Shown here: one piece after another, positions 16,164 to 24,804 of the stretch
How positions within the stretch are numbered: position 1 is the stretch's first letter
Layout of the letters: every line of letters begins with the position of its first letter
From: Qipengyuania sediminis
GTDB lineage: Bacteria > Pseudomonadota > Alphaproteobacteria > Sphingomonadales > Sphingomonadaceae
DNA length: 64,000 nt
Reading direction: 5' to 3'
NCBI RefSeq assembly: GCF_004358425.1
Contig: NZ_CP037948.1
Span: 1,736,001-1,800,000 of the forward strand
Notes under the pieces: model-generated
The model's database searches: none
Told to the model about the DNA's origin: nothing
Seen by the model: only the letters and a program-made list of their open reading frames with translations
Position numbers and translations under genes: made by a program

Positions 16164-19100
16164 CTAACGCTCCCAGTAATAGGGCCGGCGCTTGGCTGTC
16201 CCCGTCCCGACCTCATTCATCGTGCGCGCGTCGTAGAGCCGACCGCCCAGCATCACCCGCGCGATGCGGTTCGAATTGCGGATATCCACCGAAGGATCGG
16301 CGTCGAGCACGATGAGGTCGGCAAGCTTGCCGGGCTCGAGGCTGCCGATGTCGCGGGCCATGCCGAGCGAGCGAGCGGGCACGATCGTCGCGGCGCGCAA
16401 CGCCTCGACCGCCGTCATCCCGCCGCGCACGAAGCTCCACATCTCCCAATGTGCCGCGATACCCGCCTGCTGGCCGTGCGCGCCGATCGAAACCAGGGGC
16501 CCCCTCGCCGCGAGCTTCTTCGCCTCGCGCGCGGCGTCGTCATCGACGAAGGCCCAGTCGGGTGCCTTGGTCCGCCGCGCGGTGGCCGCCAGCAGCTCGC
16601 GCGGCGGGGTATGCACCAGCAGCGGATCGGCGAAGACATCGGTCGCCTGCCGCCAATAGGGGTCGCCCGCCAGCCCGCCATAAGTGACGACCAGGGTCGG
16701 GGTGTAATTGGTCTGCGAGCCGCCGTAGAACTGCAGCAGATCCTCGTAGAAATATTCGAGCGGAATGTTGTGCTCGAGCGTGGAATTGCCGTCGGCGATG
16801 ATGGTCATGTCCATGCCGAACAGCGATCCGCCCTCGGCGACGACCTGCATCCCCTCGTTGAGCGCGGCGCGCGCCACCATCTGGCGCTGATCGCGCCGGG
16901 GCTGGTTGTAGTTCTTGATCGAATGCCCGCCCTGCGCCTTGATCCGCCGGATGTGCTGCAACGCGTCGTCGTAGCTGTCTATGCGGGCATAGACGCCTGG
17001 CGCGCGCGCACCGTAGACGATTTCCGCCGTCGAGAAGAGCCGGGGCGAAAGCAGATCGCCCGCGCGCTGTCGCTCCGCGGCGGCGAAGATGGTGCTCGCC
17101 TGCGAAGACGGATCGTGCATGGTCGTGGTGCCGAGCGCCAGCTGCTGCACCAGCGACCAGTTCTGCTGCGGCACCAGATCGCCTTGGCCCTGTGGCCCAT
17201 GGGCATGGGCATCGACAAGGCCGGGCATGATGGTCTTGCCCGCCATGTCGATCACCCGGGCACCCGCCGGCACCGCGACGCTGCCGGCCGCCCCCACCGC
17301 CGAGATACGGTCGCCGCTGATGACGATGGTGCCGTTCTCGATCACGCCCGCACCTTCGCCCGTCATCGTCAGGATGCGCGCGTTGGCGAGAACCGTGGTG
17401 CCGCCGGGCCGCGCGCTTTCAATTGTGCGGGCGAGCGATATGCCCGTCTGCGGCGGCGCGAAGCGCGGCGCGCCGTCGGGGAGCGGCGCATTGGCAAACA
17501 GCGTCGCGACATCGGCGCGATAGAGCACCGGCCCCATCGACCAGGTCAGCGTGCGCCCGCCGTTCGCCCAGCCGATATAGGATGCGCCGCCCTTGCTGGC
17601 CTGCGTAACCGGAAGCGAACTCGCTTTCTCGGCTACTTCGACCGCCTGCCCGCCCGGAAGCAGCGGCATGGCGAACACCTCGTAATTCTGGCGGAAGGCG
17701 AGGGTGCGGCCGTCCGGCGAGACGCGAAAGTCGCTCGCGAGCTCGCCGACGGCATGGACGCGTTTGTCCTGACCGTTGAGATCGGTCGAGAGCAATTGCA
17801 GCTTGCCCTTGTCCTGCCCCAGCATGAAGATGCGGTCGTTCGCCGCGCCATATTGCGGGGCGCGGTTACCGCGCGTCACCAGCACCTCCTCGCCACTGGC
17901 AAGAGACATGCGATAGATGCCGGTATCCTCCGAATACTCTGGCGAGACCAGATCGCCGCCCCGCCGCTTCTCGAACACGAGCGTGCGGCCATCAGGCGAG
18001 AACTGCGGCACGGCGTAATGGCCGGGTGTGCGCGTCACCACGCGCGGATCGGCACCGCCCGGGCCCGAAACCATGATCTGGCCGAGCCCTTCGTCGGTCC
18101 AACGCACCCAGGCGAGCTGTCGCCCGTCACGAGAATAGGTGGGCCATAGCTCGAGCGCGCTCGTCTCCTTGGTCAACGGGGTCAGCCGCGACCCCGCCGC
18201 ATCCTTGACCCAAATCTTGCCCAGGCTTTCGAACATGACATGGCTGCCATCGGGATCCATGGTCGCAAACTTGACCATCCTGGTCTCGAAGCTGCGCGGG
18301 GCGACCGCGATTTCCGGGTGCGGCGCATCGGCGACCTGCCGCGTATCGTCGATACGGAAGGGAATGACCGCACTTTCGCCGCCTTTGGCATCTATTCGCC
18401 GCAGTTTGCCGCCCGCCCAATAGACCACGCTGCGGCTGTCGGGCGTCCAGGCCATGGAGGGATAGGTGCCGTGCACCGCCCAGGTTTCCTGCAGGTCGAG
18501 ATCAAGCCCGCCGGTCAACCGCCGCTCGACGCCGGTGGAGAGGTCCTTAACCCATAGCTCCGACTTGTCCTTGTCGCGGCGGATGAAGCTGATGCGTTTG
18601 CCATCGGGCGAAGGCTGGGGCCGCACCGCGCCGCCGTAGCCGGAGACCGCGGTTGTAACCTGGCCGCTCTTGAGGTCGATCCTCTCGATCGCGAAATTGC
18701 CCTGCGTCGAATCCTGCGCATAGACGAAGCTCGCGCCCGGCGTCGTGTCGCGGGTGTAATAGACAGCGCTTCCGTCCGGCGCATAGACCGGCTCGCCCAG
18801 CTCCTTTTGCAGCTCCTCGCTGGCACGCGCGACCAGCTTGACGCCGCCCCCGCCGCTGACGTGGTAGATCCAGATTTCGCCCGTCCCGAGGGAACGCTGC
18901 GTGGTGAAATGCTTCTTGGCGACGATGTATTCCCCGTCGGGGCTCCAGCTCGGCTGGTTGAGCAGGCGGAAGTCTTCCTTGGTGACCTGCCGCTTGTCGC
19001 TGCCGTCGGCATTCATCACCCAGATGTTGTCGCCTCCGCCGCGGTCAGAGGTAAAGGCGATCCGCCGCCCGTCGGGCGAGAAGCGAGGGTGTGCCTCCCA

Positions 19101-19487
19101 GGCGAGTCCCTCCGCGATGCGGCGCGGGGTGCCGCCGGCGATGGCAAGCGTGTAGATGTCGCCCAGCAGGGTGAAGACGATCGTGCGCCCGTCGGGCGAC
19201 ACATCGAGGTCCATCCAGGTGCCTTCGTCGGTCCGGATCGGCACCTGCTTCAGAGTGGTGTAGACCGGGGCGTTGACGTCCCACTTCGCGTCCTTCCTGG
19301 GCGCAGTCGAAGCTGTCAGCGGGCTGGTTGTCGTGGGCTGCCCGGTGCCCTCCTTGGGCTGCTCCTTGGTCGACGCATCCACCTCCTGCTCCTCCACCGG
19401 ATTGGGCGAGGGCGGCGTCTCGCTTTGTCCAAAGGCGGGCGCGTGCACGAACAGCACAGCAAGGACGGTGGCGACGGAGCAGCGCAT
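16164..19487 (-). CDS. Secreted beta-propeller (PD40/TolB-like) amidohydrolase
   Basis: 1107 residues. A signal peptide (first ~20 residues, ending AFGQ) is followed by a Pro/Thr-rich linker. A long series of TolB/PD40 blades with the SPDGRRIAFTSDR-type motif runs to about residue 650. A C-terminal metal-dependent amidohydrolase has the HxH site in PGLVDAHAHG (~750), then HSIKNYNQPRRDQRQ, LEHNIP, and the end signature GSLEPGKLADLIVLDADP. This two-part design is known from periplasmic imidazolonepropionase-like hydrolases. Substrate is unknown, perhaps a peptide or cyclic amide. It lies 41 bp downstream of the CitE-like gene on the same strand and may be co-transcribed. Confidence 0.88.
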   Translation of the reverse strand: MRCSVATVLAVLFVHAPAFGQSETPPSPNPVEEQEVDASTKEQPKEGTGQPTTTSPLTASTAPRKDAKWDVNAPVYTTLKQVPIRTDEGTWMDLDVSPDGRTIVFTLLGDIYTLAIAGGTPRRIAEGLAWEAHPRFSPDGRRIAFTSDRGGGDNIWVMNADGSDKRQVTKEDFRLLNQPSWSPDGEYIVAKKHFTTQRSLGTGEIWIYHVSGGGGVKLVARASEELQKELGEPVYAPDGSAVYYTRDTTPGASFVYAQDSTQGNFAIERIDLKSGQVTTAVSGYGGAVRPQPSPDGKRISFIRRDKDKSELWVKDLSTGVERRLTGGLDLDLQETWAVHGTYPSMAWTPDSRSVVYWAGGKLRRIDAKGGESAVIPFRIDDTRQVADAPHPEIAVAPRSFETRMVKFATMDPDGSHVMFESLGKIWVKDAAGSRLTPLTKETSALELWPTYSRDGRQLAWVRWTDEGLGQIMVSGPGGADPRVVTRTPGHYAVPQFSPDGRTLVFEKRRGGDLVSPEYSEDTGIYRMSLASGEEVLVTRGNRAPQYGAANDRIFMLGQDKGKLQLLSTDLNGQDKRVHAVGELASDFRVSPDGRTLAFRQNYEVFAMPLLPGGQAVEVAEKASSLPVTQASKGGASYIGWANGGRTLTWSMGPVLYRADVATLFANAPLPDGAPRFAPPQTGISLARTIESARPGGTTVLANARILTMTGEGAGVIENGTIVISGDRISAVGAAGSVAVPAGARVIDMAGKTIMPGLVDAHAHGPQGQGDLVPQQNWSLVQQLALGTTTMHDPSSQASTIFAAAERQRAGDLLSPRLFSTAEIVYGARAPGVYARIDSYDDALQHIRRIKAQGGHSIKNYNQPRRDQRQMVARAALNEGMQVVAEGGSLFGMDMTIIADGNSTLEHNIPLEYFYEDLLQFYGGSQTNYTPTLVVTYGGLAGDPYWRQATDVFADPLLVHTPPRELLAATARRTKAPDWAFVDDDAAREAKKLAARGPLVSIGAHGQQAGIAAHWEMWSFVRGGMTAVEALRAATIVPARSLGMARDIGSLEPGKLADLIVLDADPSVDIRNSNRIARVMLGGRLYDARTMNEVGTGTAKRRPYYWER

Positions 19488-19528
19488 GGACCCGAGCCTA
19501 GCGGCACCGCGCAGCGCGGCAAAGCGGC

Positions 19529-20410
19529 TTAATCGTCGAGCTGCGCGAGAAGCTGCTCAGCGCGGCTCAAGTGTGGGCGGTCGAGCATGCCCTTGGGTCC
19601 CGCAAGCGTCCCCGCTCCGGGGTTCGCGGCGAACAGGCGCACGATCTCACGCGCCTCGGCCGCTTCCTCCGCGCTCGGCGTGAAGGCTTCGTTGATGACC
19701 GCGACTTGATCTGGGTGGATCGCCAGCATGCCCCGAAAGCCGTCGCGCCGGACCAATTCCGCACGGGCCTCGAGGCCGGCGAGGTCACGAAAATCGCCCA
19801 TGATGGTCTCGATCGCGGGCACCCCCGCCGCAGCGGCGCCAAGGAGGCAGAGGCTGCGCGCGAGCTCGTAGGTCGGGCGGTAGCGGCCCTGGCTATCCGT
19901 ATTGCTCAGGGCGCCGATCGAATCGGCGAGGTCTTCCGCCCCCCAGGTCATCCCCGCAAGCCTGGCTGCGCCGCGGTAAGTCCCGGTCCCGAACATCGCG
20001 GCCGCCGTCTCGGTCACCAGCGGCAACACTTTGGTAGTGCCCGGTGCAATGCCATGCGCTTCCTCCAGCGGGGTCAACAGCGCGTCGAGCGCCGCCATAT
20101 CCGCGCCGCTCTCCGCCTTGGGCAGCATGATGCCGCCGGGCCCTGCAGGCATGATTACGGCGAGGTCTTGCTCTGCAAGCCCGCTTCCCAGCGGATTGAT
20201 GCGCACCCACGCCCGCCCCCGCCCGTCCCCCAGCGCGCCCAGTACATCGGCGACCATCCGCCGCGCCTCAGCCTTGCCGGTGATCGCCACGGCATCCTCA
20301 AGATCGAGGATGATGCGGTCCGCCAGGCTAGAGATGGCCTTTGCCATCTTGCGCTGAGAGTCGCCCGGAGCGAACAGCCAGGAACGCATCTTGTGGGCAG
20401 CGGCGGGCAT
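19529..20410 (-). CDS. CitE-like HpcH/HpaI family CoA ester lyase
   Basis: A 293-residue TIM-barrel enzyme of the citrate lyase beta-subunit-like family. RSWLFAPGDS at the N-terminus, DRIILDLEDAV (metal and substrate region), GIMLPKAESGAD, TETAAAMFG and GMLAIHPDQVAVINEAF are typical. Relatives cleave malyl-, citramalyl- or beta-methylmalyl-CoA; no citDF partners are present, so it acts as a stand-alone lyase. The start at 20410 has AAAGGA 6 bp upstream, while the longer open frame overlaps the divergent MoeB-like gene and is rejected. Divergent from that gene by 66 bp. Confidence 0.87.
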   Translation of the reverse strand: MPAAAHKMRSWLFAPGDSQRKMAKAISSLADRIILDLEDAVAITGKAEARRMVADVLGALGDGRGRAWVRINPLGSGLAEQDLAVIMPAGPGGIMLPKAESGADMAALDALLTPLEEAHGIAPGTTKVLPLVTETAAAMFGTGTYRGAARLAGMTWGAEDLADSIGALSNTDSQGRYRPTYELARSLCLLGAAAAGVPAIETIMGDFRDLAGLEARAELVRRDGFRGMLAIHPDQVAVINEAFTPSAEEAAEAREIVRLFAANPGAGTLAGPKGMLDRPHLSRAEQLLAQLDD

Positions 20411-20476
20411 GGCGATCCTTTCGTGGGTGCGCCGCCCCCTAGCAAAGCCGAACCGCCGCGCGCTAGGGCGCCTGGG

Positions 20477-21247
20477 ATGGCCTTGCCCCCTGACCGCCTG
20501 GAGCGCTTCGCGCGCCATATCGTCATTCCCGAACTCGGCGGCGCGGGCCAGGCGGCGCTGGCGGAGCGCCATGTGACGCTGGTGGGGCTAGGCGGCATAG
20601 GCAGCCCGGCGCTGCAATATCTGGCGGGCGCCGGGATTGGGCGGCTGACGCTGATCGACGACGGCGCGGTCGAGCTCTCCAATCTGCAGCGACAGACGAT
20701 CTATACCGAACGCGATATCGGGCACGGCAAAGCGGTGGCGGCGCATCGCTGGCTCGCCAATTTCGACGCCGCGCTGAAAGTCGCCATCAACGATACACGG
20801 CTCACCCCTGCCAATGCAGCGGAACTGCTCGCCGGCGATCTGGTGCTCGATGGCACCGACACTTTCGCGACCCGCCTCGCGGTCGCGGACGCCTGCGTGG
20901 CGAATTCAATTCCGCTGCTGAGCGCTGCGGTCGGGAGGTTCCAGGGCCAGATCGGCGCCTTTCGCGGCCACCTGCCGGGCGAGCCGTGCTACCGCTGCTT
21001 TGTAGGCGATGCCTTCGATGTGGAGGACTGCGACAGCTGCGCGGAGGACGGAATGCTCGGCGCGATGGCGGGGACGGTCGGCAGCTTTGCCGCGCTGCAT
21101 GCGATCAAGCTGTTGGTCGAAGGCACTGCGGCGCTCGGCGATCCGCAATGGGGGCGGGTGCAGCTCCTCGACGGGCTGGTGCCTTCGCTGCGGAGCTTTG
21201 CGATCGCCAAGGACCCCGCCTGCCGGACCTGCGGGTCAATCGGCTAG
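20477..21247 (+). CDS. moeB: MoeB/ThiF-family adenylyltransferase
   Basis: A 256-residue E1-like enzyme that adenylates the C-terminal Gly-Gly of a ubiquitin-fold sulfur carrier (MoaD or ThiS) for molybdopterin or thiamine synthesis. The nucleotide site is VGLGGIGSPALQYLAGAGIG (~36-55), with DDGAVELSNLQRQ and GTDTFATR. Two CxxC pairs (CYRC near 171 and CRTC near 249) should bind structural zinc. No rhodanese domain is fused. MoeB and ThiF cannot be separated from sequence alone. The start is the ATG at 20477; the open frame upstream lies opposite the CitE-like gene. The 3' end overlaps the sirtuin gene by 12 bp, convergently. Confidence 0.87.
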   Translation: MALPPDRLERFARHIVIPELGGAGQAALAERHVTLVGLGGIGSPALQYLAGAGIGRLTLIDDGAVELSNLQRQTIYTERDIGHGKAVAAHRWLANFDAALKVAINDTRLTPANAAELLAGDLVLDGTDTFATRLAVADACVANSIPLLSAAVGRFQGQIGAFRGHLPGEPCYRCFVGDAFDVEDCDSCAEDGMLGAMAGTVGSFAALHAIKLLVEGTAALGDPQWGRVQLLDGLVPSLRSFAIAKDPACRTCGSIG

Positions 21248-21952
21248 CAGTTCCTCGACCCAGGCCGGGACCAGCTTCCCCGCAGGCCCGAGCCGGGTCT
21301 CGTCGAACCATGCCGAACCCTGGCTGCGTTCGAGATTGAGCTCAAGTGTGCGAATGCCGAGCGCCCTCGCATCGCGCACGAAGCCCGCCGCGGGATAGAC
21401 CGCGCCCGAGGTGCCGATCGAGACGAACAGATCCGCGCGGCGCAGCGCCGCATAGATGCGATCCATCTCGTACGGCATCTCGCCGAACCACACGACGTCG
21501 GGACGCAGCGCCCGCGCGCCGCACGCGGGACACGGCGGCCGGTCGATCAGCGGCGCGCGCCAGGGCGAACGCACGCTGCAAGCGGTGCACCAGGCCTTCA
21601 GATGCTCGCCATGCATGTGCAACACCCGCCCCGCGCCCGCGCGTTCATGGAGATCGTCGACGTTCTGCGTGACGATGAGCAGATCGTGGCCAGGTTTCTC
21701 AGGCCATTCCCGATCGAGCCGCGCCAGCGCCTCGTGCGCGGGATTGGGTGCCTTCTCCTGGATCGCCGCGCGGCGCATGTCGTAGAAGCGCAGAACCAGG
21801 TCGGGATCGCGTGCGAAGGCGTCCGGCGTCGCGACATCCTCCACCCGATGTTGCTCCCACAGCCCCCCGGCGGAGCGAAAGGTATCGATCCCGCTTTCGG
21901 CGGAGACTCCCGCCCCCGTCAGGACCACGATGTTGCGAATGGCCTCGATCAC
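21236..21952 (-). CDS. cobB: NAD-dependent protein deacylase (sirtuin, CobB type)
   Basis: A 238-residue class III sirtuin. NAD-binding LTGAGVSAESGIDTFRS, TQNVDDLHERAG and the catalytic His in HMHGEH are all present. Zinc is held by CTAC and CPAC pairs. The FYDMRR motif carries the Tyr and Arg that let CobB and SIRT5 bind succinyl- and malonyl-lysine, so desuccinylation as well as deacetylation is expected. It removes acyl groups from lysines using NAD+, giving O-acyl-ADP-ribose. The size is normal and nothing suggests a defence-type Sir2. Confidence 0.93.
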   Translation of the reverse strand: MIEAIRNIVVLTGAGVSAESGIDTFRSAGGLWEQHRVEDVATPDAFARDPDLVLRFYDMRRAAIQEKAPNPAHEALARLDREWPEKPGHDLLIVTQNVDDLHERAGAGRVLHMHGEHLKAWCTACSVRSPWRAPLIDRPPCPACGARALRPDVVWFGEMPYEMDRIYAALRRADLFVSIGTSGAVYPAAGFVRDARALGIRTLELNLERSQGSAWFDETRLGPAGKLVPAWVEELLAD

Positions 21953-21960
21953 AACCTCTT

Positions 21961-22051
21961 CCGTTCGCGCTGAGCTTGTCGAAGCCCTGCTCTTCCTTCA
22001 CATCGCTTGCTAAAGGGAAGGGCGGTCCTTCGGCAAGCTCAGGACGAACGG
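21961..22051. repeat. Paired inverted repeat (REP-like element) between cobB and dapB
   Basis: Two 24-bp arms in opposite orientation, 21961-21984 and 22028-22051, match at about 21 of 24 positions with 43 bp between. The core GAGCTTGTCGAAG / CTTCGGCAAGCTC is the same unit as in the pair at 44556-44631. The right arm ends 4 bp before the dapB TTG start and supplies an AGGA that could act as its ribosome-binding site. Confidence 0.75.
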
Positions 22052-22055
22052 CTTT

Positions 22056-22769
22056 TTGGCGAGCATCGGCATCATCGGTGGCAGGGGACGCATGGGCCAG
22101 GCGATCGCTGCGCTGCTGGCGACGAGCGAGCATGCGCTCGCGGGCGGAATAGATGTTGGCGAGGATCCAGCCGCGCTCGCCGATCGCAGCGAGGTGCTGA
22201 TCGACTTCTCCGCCCCTCAGGCACTCGACGCCAACCTCCACGCCGCCATCGGTGCCGGCATTCCCATCCTCGTCGGCACTACCGGGCTTGGCGAGCGGCA
22301 TCACGCCGCCATCGATCACGCGGCGCATGCCGTTGCCGTCTTGCAGACTGGCAACACCTCGCTCGGCGTCACCCTGCTTGCTCACCTGGTGCGCGAGGCT
22401 TCGGCGCGGCTCGGTGAAGATTGGGACGTCGAAATATTCGAGATGCACCATCGGCATAAGGTTGACGCGCCCAGCGGCACCGCGCTGCTGCTGGGCGAGG
22501 CGGCGGCTTCGGGGCGGGGACTTCCCCCGCCCTCGCCGGCCCGCGAGGAGGGTCCCCGCACGCCCGGCACGATCGGCTTTGCATCCTTACGCGGCGGCAC
22601 CGTGGCGGGCGAGCACAGCGTGATCTTCGCAGGCGAGGAGGAACGCCTTGCCCTTTCACACCACGCCGAAAGCCGCGCCATCTTCGCTCGCGGCGCGATC
22701 CGGGCGGCCGAATGGCTGATCGGCCGCCCCCGGGGTCGCTACACCATGGCGCAAGTGCTCGACCTTTGA
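22056..22769 (+). CDS. dapB: 4-hydroxy-tetrahydrodipicolinate reductase
   Basis: A 237-residue cytosolic enzyme of lysine and meso-diaminopimelate synthesis. The Rossmann motif IGIIGGRGRMG sits at the very N-terminus, and the catalytic HHRHKVDAPSGTAL is intact, as is IGFASLRGG. The only start that keeps the nucleotide-binding loop is the TTG at 22056; an in-frame stop lies at 22011 and no ATG or GTG intervenes. That TTG abuts the REP-like repeat, whose AGGA at 22041-22044 is the only plausible ribosome-binding site. The stop overlaps the nth start by 4 bp. Confidence 0.95.
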   Translation: MASIGIIGGRGRMGQAIAALLATSEHALAGGIDVGEDPAALADRSEVLIDFSAPQALDANLHAAIGAGIPILVGTTGLGERHHAAIDHAAHAVAVLQTGNTSLGVTLLAHLVREASARLGEDWDVEIFEMHHRHKVDAPSGTALLLGEAAASGRGLPPPSPAREEGPRTPGTIGFASLRGGTVAGEHSVIFAGEEERLALSHHAESRAIFARGAIRAAEWLIGRPRGRYTMAQVLDL

Positions 22770-23419
22770 ACCGCGCGCAGGTGTTCGAATTCTTCCGCCG
22801 GCTGGCGGAGGACAATCCCGCACCAGAAACCGAGCTCGAGTACGGTAATCCGTATCAGCTGCTCGTTGCTGTGACGCTGAGCGCGCAGGCGACCGATGCG
22901 AGCGTCAACATCGCGACCCGGCCGCTGTTTCGCGAAGTGCGCACCCCTGCCGATATGCTGGCTCTGGGCGGGGAGGCGCTGAAGGACCGCATCCGCACCA
23001 TCGGGCTGTTCAACACCAAGGCGAAGAACGTGATGCTGATGGCGCAGCGGCTGATCGCGCACTTCGGCGGCGAGGTGCCGCGGTCGCGCGAAGCGTTGAT
23101 GACCCTCCCCGGCGTGGGCCGCAAAACCGCCAATGTCGTGCTCAACTGCGCGTTCGGGGAAGAAACCTTTGCGGTGGACACGCATATCTTCCGCGTCGGC
23201 AACCGCACCGGCCTGGCGCGCGGGAAAACGCCTGACGAGGTCGAGACGAAGCTCGAGAAACGCGTCCCCGCCCCCTTTCGCCTCAACGCGCACCACTGGC
23301 TGATCCTCCACGGCCGCTACACCTGCAAGGCGCGGCTGCCCGAATGCTGGCGCTGCGTGGTCGTGGATCTTTGCGCCTACAAGGCGAAGGTCTTCGAAAA
23401 GCCGAGAGTTCGGACCTAA
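22766..23419 (+). CDS. nth: Endonuclease III (DNA glycosylase/AP lyase)
   Basis: A 217-residue base-excision repair enzyme for oxidised pyrimidines. The helix-hairpin-helix LPGVGRKTANVVL holds the catalytic Lys, the catalytic Asp lies in AVDTHIFRV, and the C-terminal 4Fe-4S cluster has the exact C-x6-C-x2-C-x5-C spacing (CKARLPECWRCVVVDLC). The start is the TTG at 22766, overlapping the dapB stop as TTGA and giving MNRAQVFEFFRRL; the earlier in-frame residues belong to the inside of dapB. Convergent with the transporter gene, 4-bp overlap. Confidence 0.95.
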   Translation: MNRAQVFEFFRRLAEDNPAPETELEYGNPYQLLVAVTLSAQATDASVNIATRPLFREVRTPADMLALGGEALKDRIRTIGLFNTKAKNVMLMAQRLIAHFGGEVPRSREALMTLPGVGRKTANVVLNCAFGEETFAVDTHIFRVGNRTGLARGKTPDEVETKLEKRVPAPFRLNAHHWLILHGRYTCKARLPECWRCVVVDLCAYKAKVFEKPRVRT

Positions 23420-24741
23420 CGTCGCTCGAAGTTCTCAGGATCGAGCTCAAGCCCGGCGCGGCCGTCCGCGACCGTATGCGCGGGCGCCTTCGGATGCTCG
23501 ATGACGTCCGGTTCCTCGACCTCCAGCATCCCTTCCCATTTTGTGATGACGCTGGTCGCCACCGCATTGCCCACGACGTTTGTCGCGGTGCGGCCCATGT
23601 CGAGGAACTGGTCGATCGCGAGGATGATCGCAACCCCTTCTACCGGCAGGCCGAACATCGCCAGCGTGCCGGTAATGACCACCAGGCTCGCGCGCGGCAC
23701 GGCGGCGATGCCTTTGGAGCTGATCATCAGAGTCAGGAGGATCATGATCTGCGTCGCGATCGACAGGTCCATGCCATAGGCCTGCGCGATGAAGATCGTC
23801 GCGAAGCTCATGTACATCATGCTGCCGTCGAGATTGAACGAGTAGCCGAGCGGCAGCATGAAGCCGGAAATGCGCCGCGGCACGCCGAAACGGTCCAATT
23901 GCTCGAAAAGGCGTGGCAGCGCCGCTTCCGAGCTCGCGGTCGAGAAGGCGATCATCATCGGCTGGCGGATGTAGCGGAGCAGCGTCAGGATGCGGCGCCC
24001 CAGGAACACCGCGCCGACCCCCAGCAGGATGGCCCACAGGATGACGAGCGAAGCGTAGAACTCAACCAACAGCGTCAGATAGGTCTCGAGAATGCCGAGC
24101 CCGCTCTGCGCAACCACATTGGCGAGCGCGGCGAAGACCGCGATCGGGGCGTAGCGCATGACATAGCCGGTGATCTGCAGCATCATTTCGGCCAGCGAGT
24201 CGGCCCCGCGCACCAGGGGCGCGCCCCTTTCGCCGATCGCGGAGAGCGCCACCCCCGCGAAGATCGAGAACACCAGGATCTGCAGGATGTTGTTGGTCGC
24301 CATCGCTTCGAAGGCGTTCTTGGGGAAGATTGAAAGCAGGAACTCGGTTGCCTTGAGCTCCTTCACCTCGCCGACCGCGGCGGCGGCGCTGGCGGCATCA
24401 GGGATCGGCGCGCCGACACCGGGCTCGAACAGATTGACCATCAGCAGCCCTAGCCCGATCGAGACGAGGCTGGCGGTGATGAACCAGGCGAGCGCGCGCA
24501 CCCCGATGCGGCCGAGCGCCGCGCTGTCACCCATATGTGCGATGCCGACCACGATGGTCGAAAGCACCAGCGGCGCGACCAGCATCTTGATGAGGTTGAG
24601 GAAGATGTCGGAAAGCAGCTTGAACCAGGGCGCGATCTCCGCCTTCACCACCTCGGGCGCGAAGCTGACGTTGACGATCTGCCCAATCACCACGCCCAGC
24701 ACCATGCCGATCAGGATATACAGCGTCAGCCTGCGGTCCAT
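23416..24741 (-). CDS. Dicarboxylate/amino acid:cation symporter (DAACS family)
   Basis: A 441-residue inner-membrane transporter. Family motifs are in order: IKMLVAPLVLSTIV, FSTASSEAALPRLFEQL (serine-rich reentrant loop), GYSFNLDGSMMYMSF, SSKGIAAVPRASLVV and DQFLDMGRTATNVVGNA. These mark the GltP/DctA group, which imports glutamate, aspartate or C4-dicarboxylates with protons or sodium. The exact substrate is undetermined. A charged C-terminal tail is cytoplasmic. It is separated by 63 bp from dapE on the same strand. Confidence 0.92.
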   Translation of the reverse strand: MDRRLTLYILIGMVLGVVIGQIVNVSFAPEVVKAEIAPWFKLLSDIFLNLIKMLVAPLVLSTIVVGIAHMGDSAALGRIGVRALAWFITASLVSIGLGLLMVNLFEPGVGAPIPDAASAAAAVGEVKELKATEFLLSIFPKNAFEAMATNNILQILVFSIFAGVALSAIGERGAPLVRGADSLAEMMLQITGYVMRYAPIAVFAALANVVAQSGLGILETYLTLLVEFYASLVILWAILLGVGAVFLGRRILTLLRYIRQPMMIAFSTASSEAALPRLFEQLDRFGVPRRISGFMLPLGYSFNLDGSMMYMSFATIFIAQAYGMDLSIATQIMILLTLMISSKGIAAVPRASLVVITGTLAMFGLPVEGVAIILAIDQFLDMGRTATNVVGNAVATSVITKWEGMLEVEEPDVIEHPKAPAHTVADGRAGLELDPENFERR

Positions 24742-24804
24742 GAGCCTTCCCGTCCCCTCTTCCCTATCGGCGTGCGCCTATCAGCCGGCAGGGCGATGGG
24801 CAAA

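Noticed and set aside
21236..21952. Sir2-type antiphage defence gene
   Set aside because: The protein is a normal-length CobB with Tyr and Arg for acyl-lysine and no extra effector domain, and it lies among metabolic genes.
22496..22560. In-frame repeat insertion in dapB (Pro-rich LPPPSPAREEGPRTPG)
   Set aside because: The stretch is GC-rich and slightly palindromic, but it aligns in length with the normal DapB loop, so nothing appears inserted.
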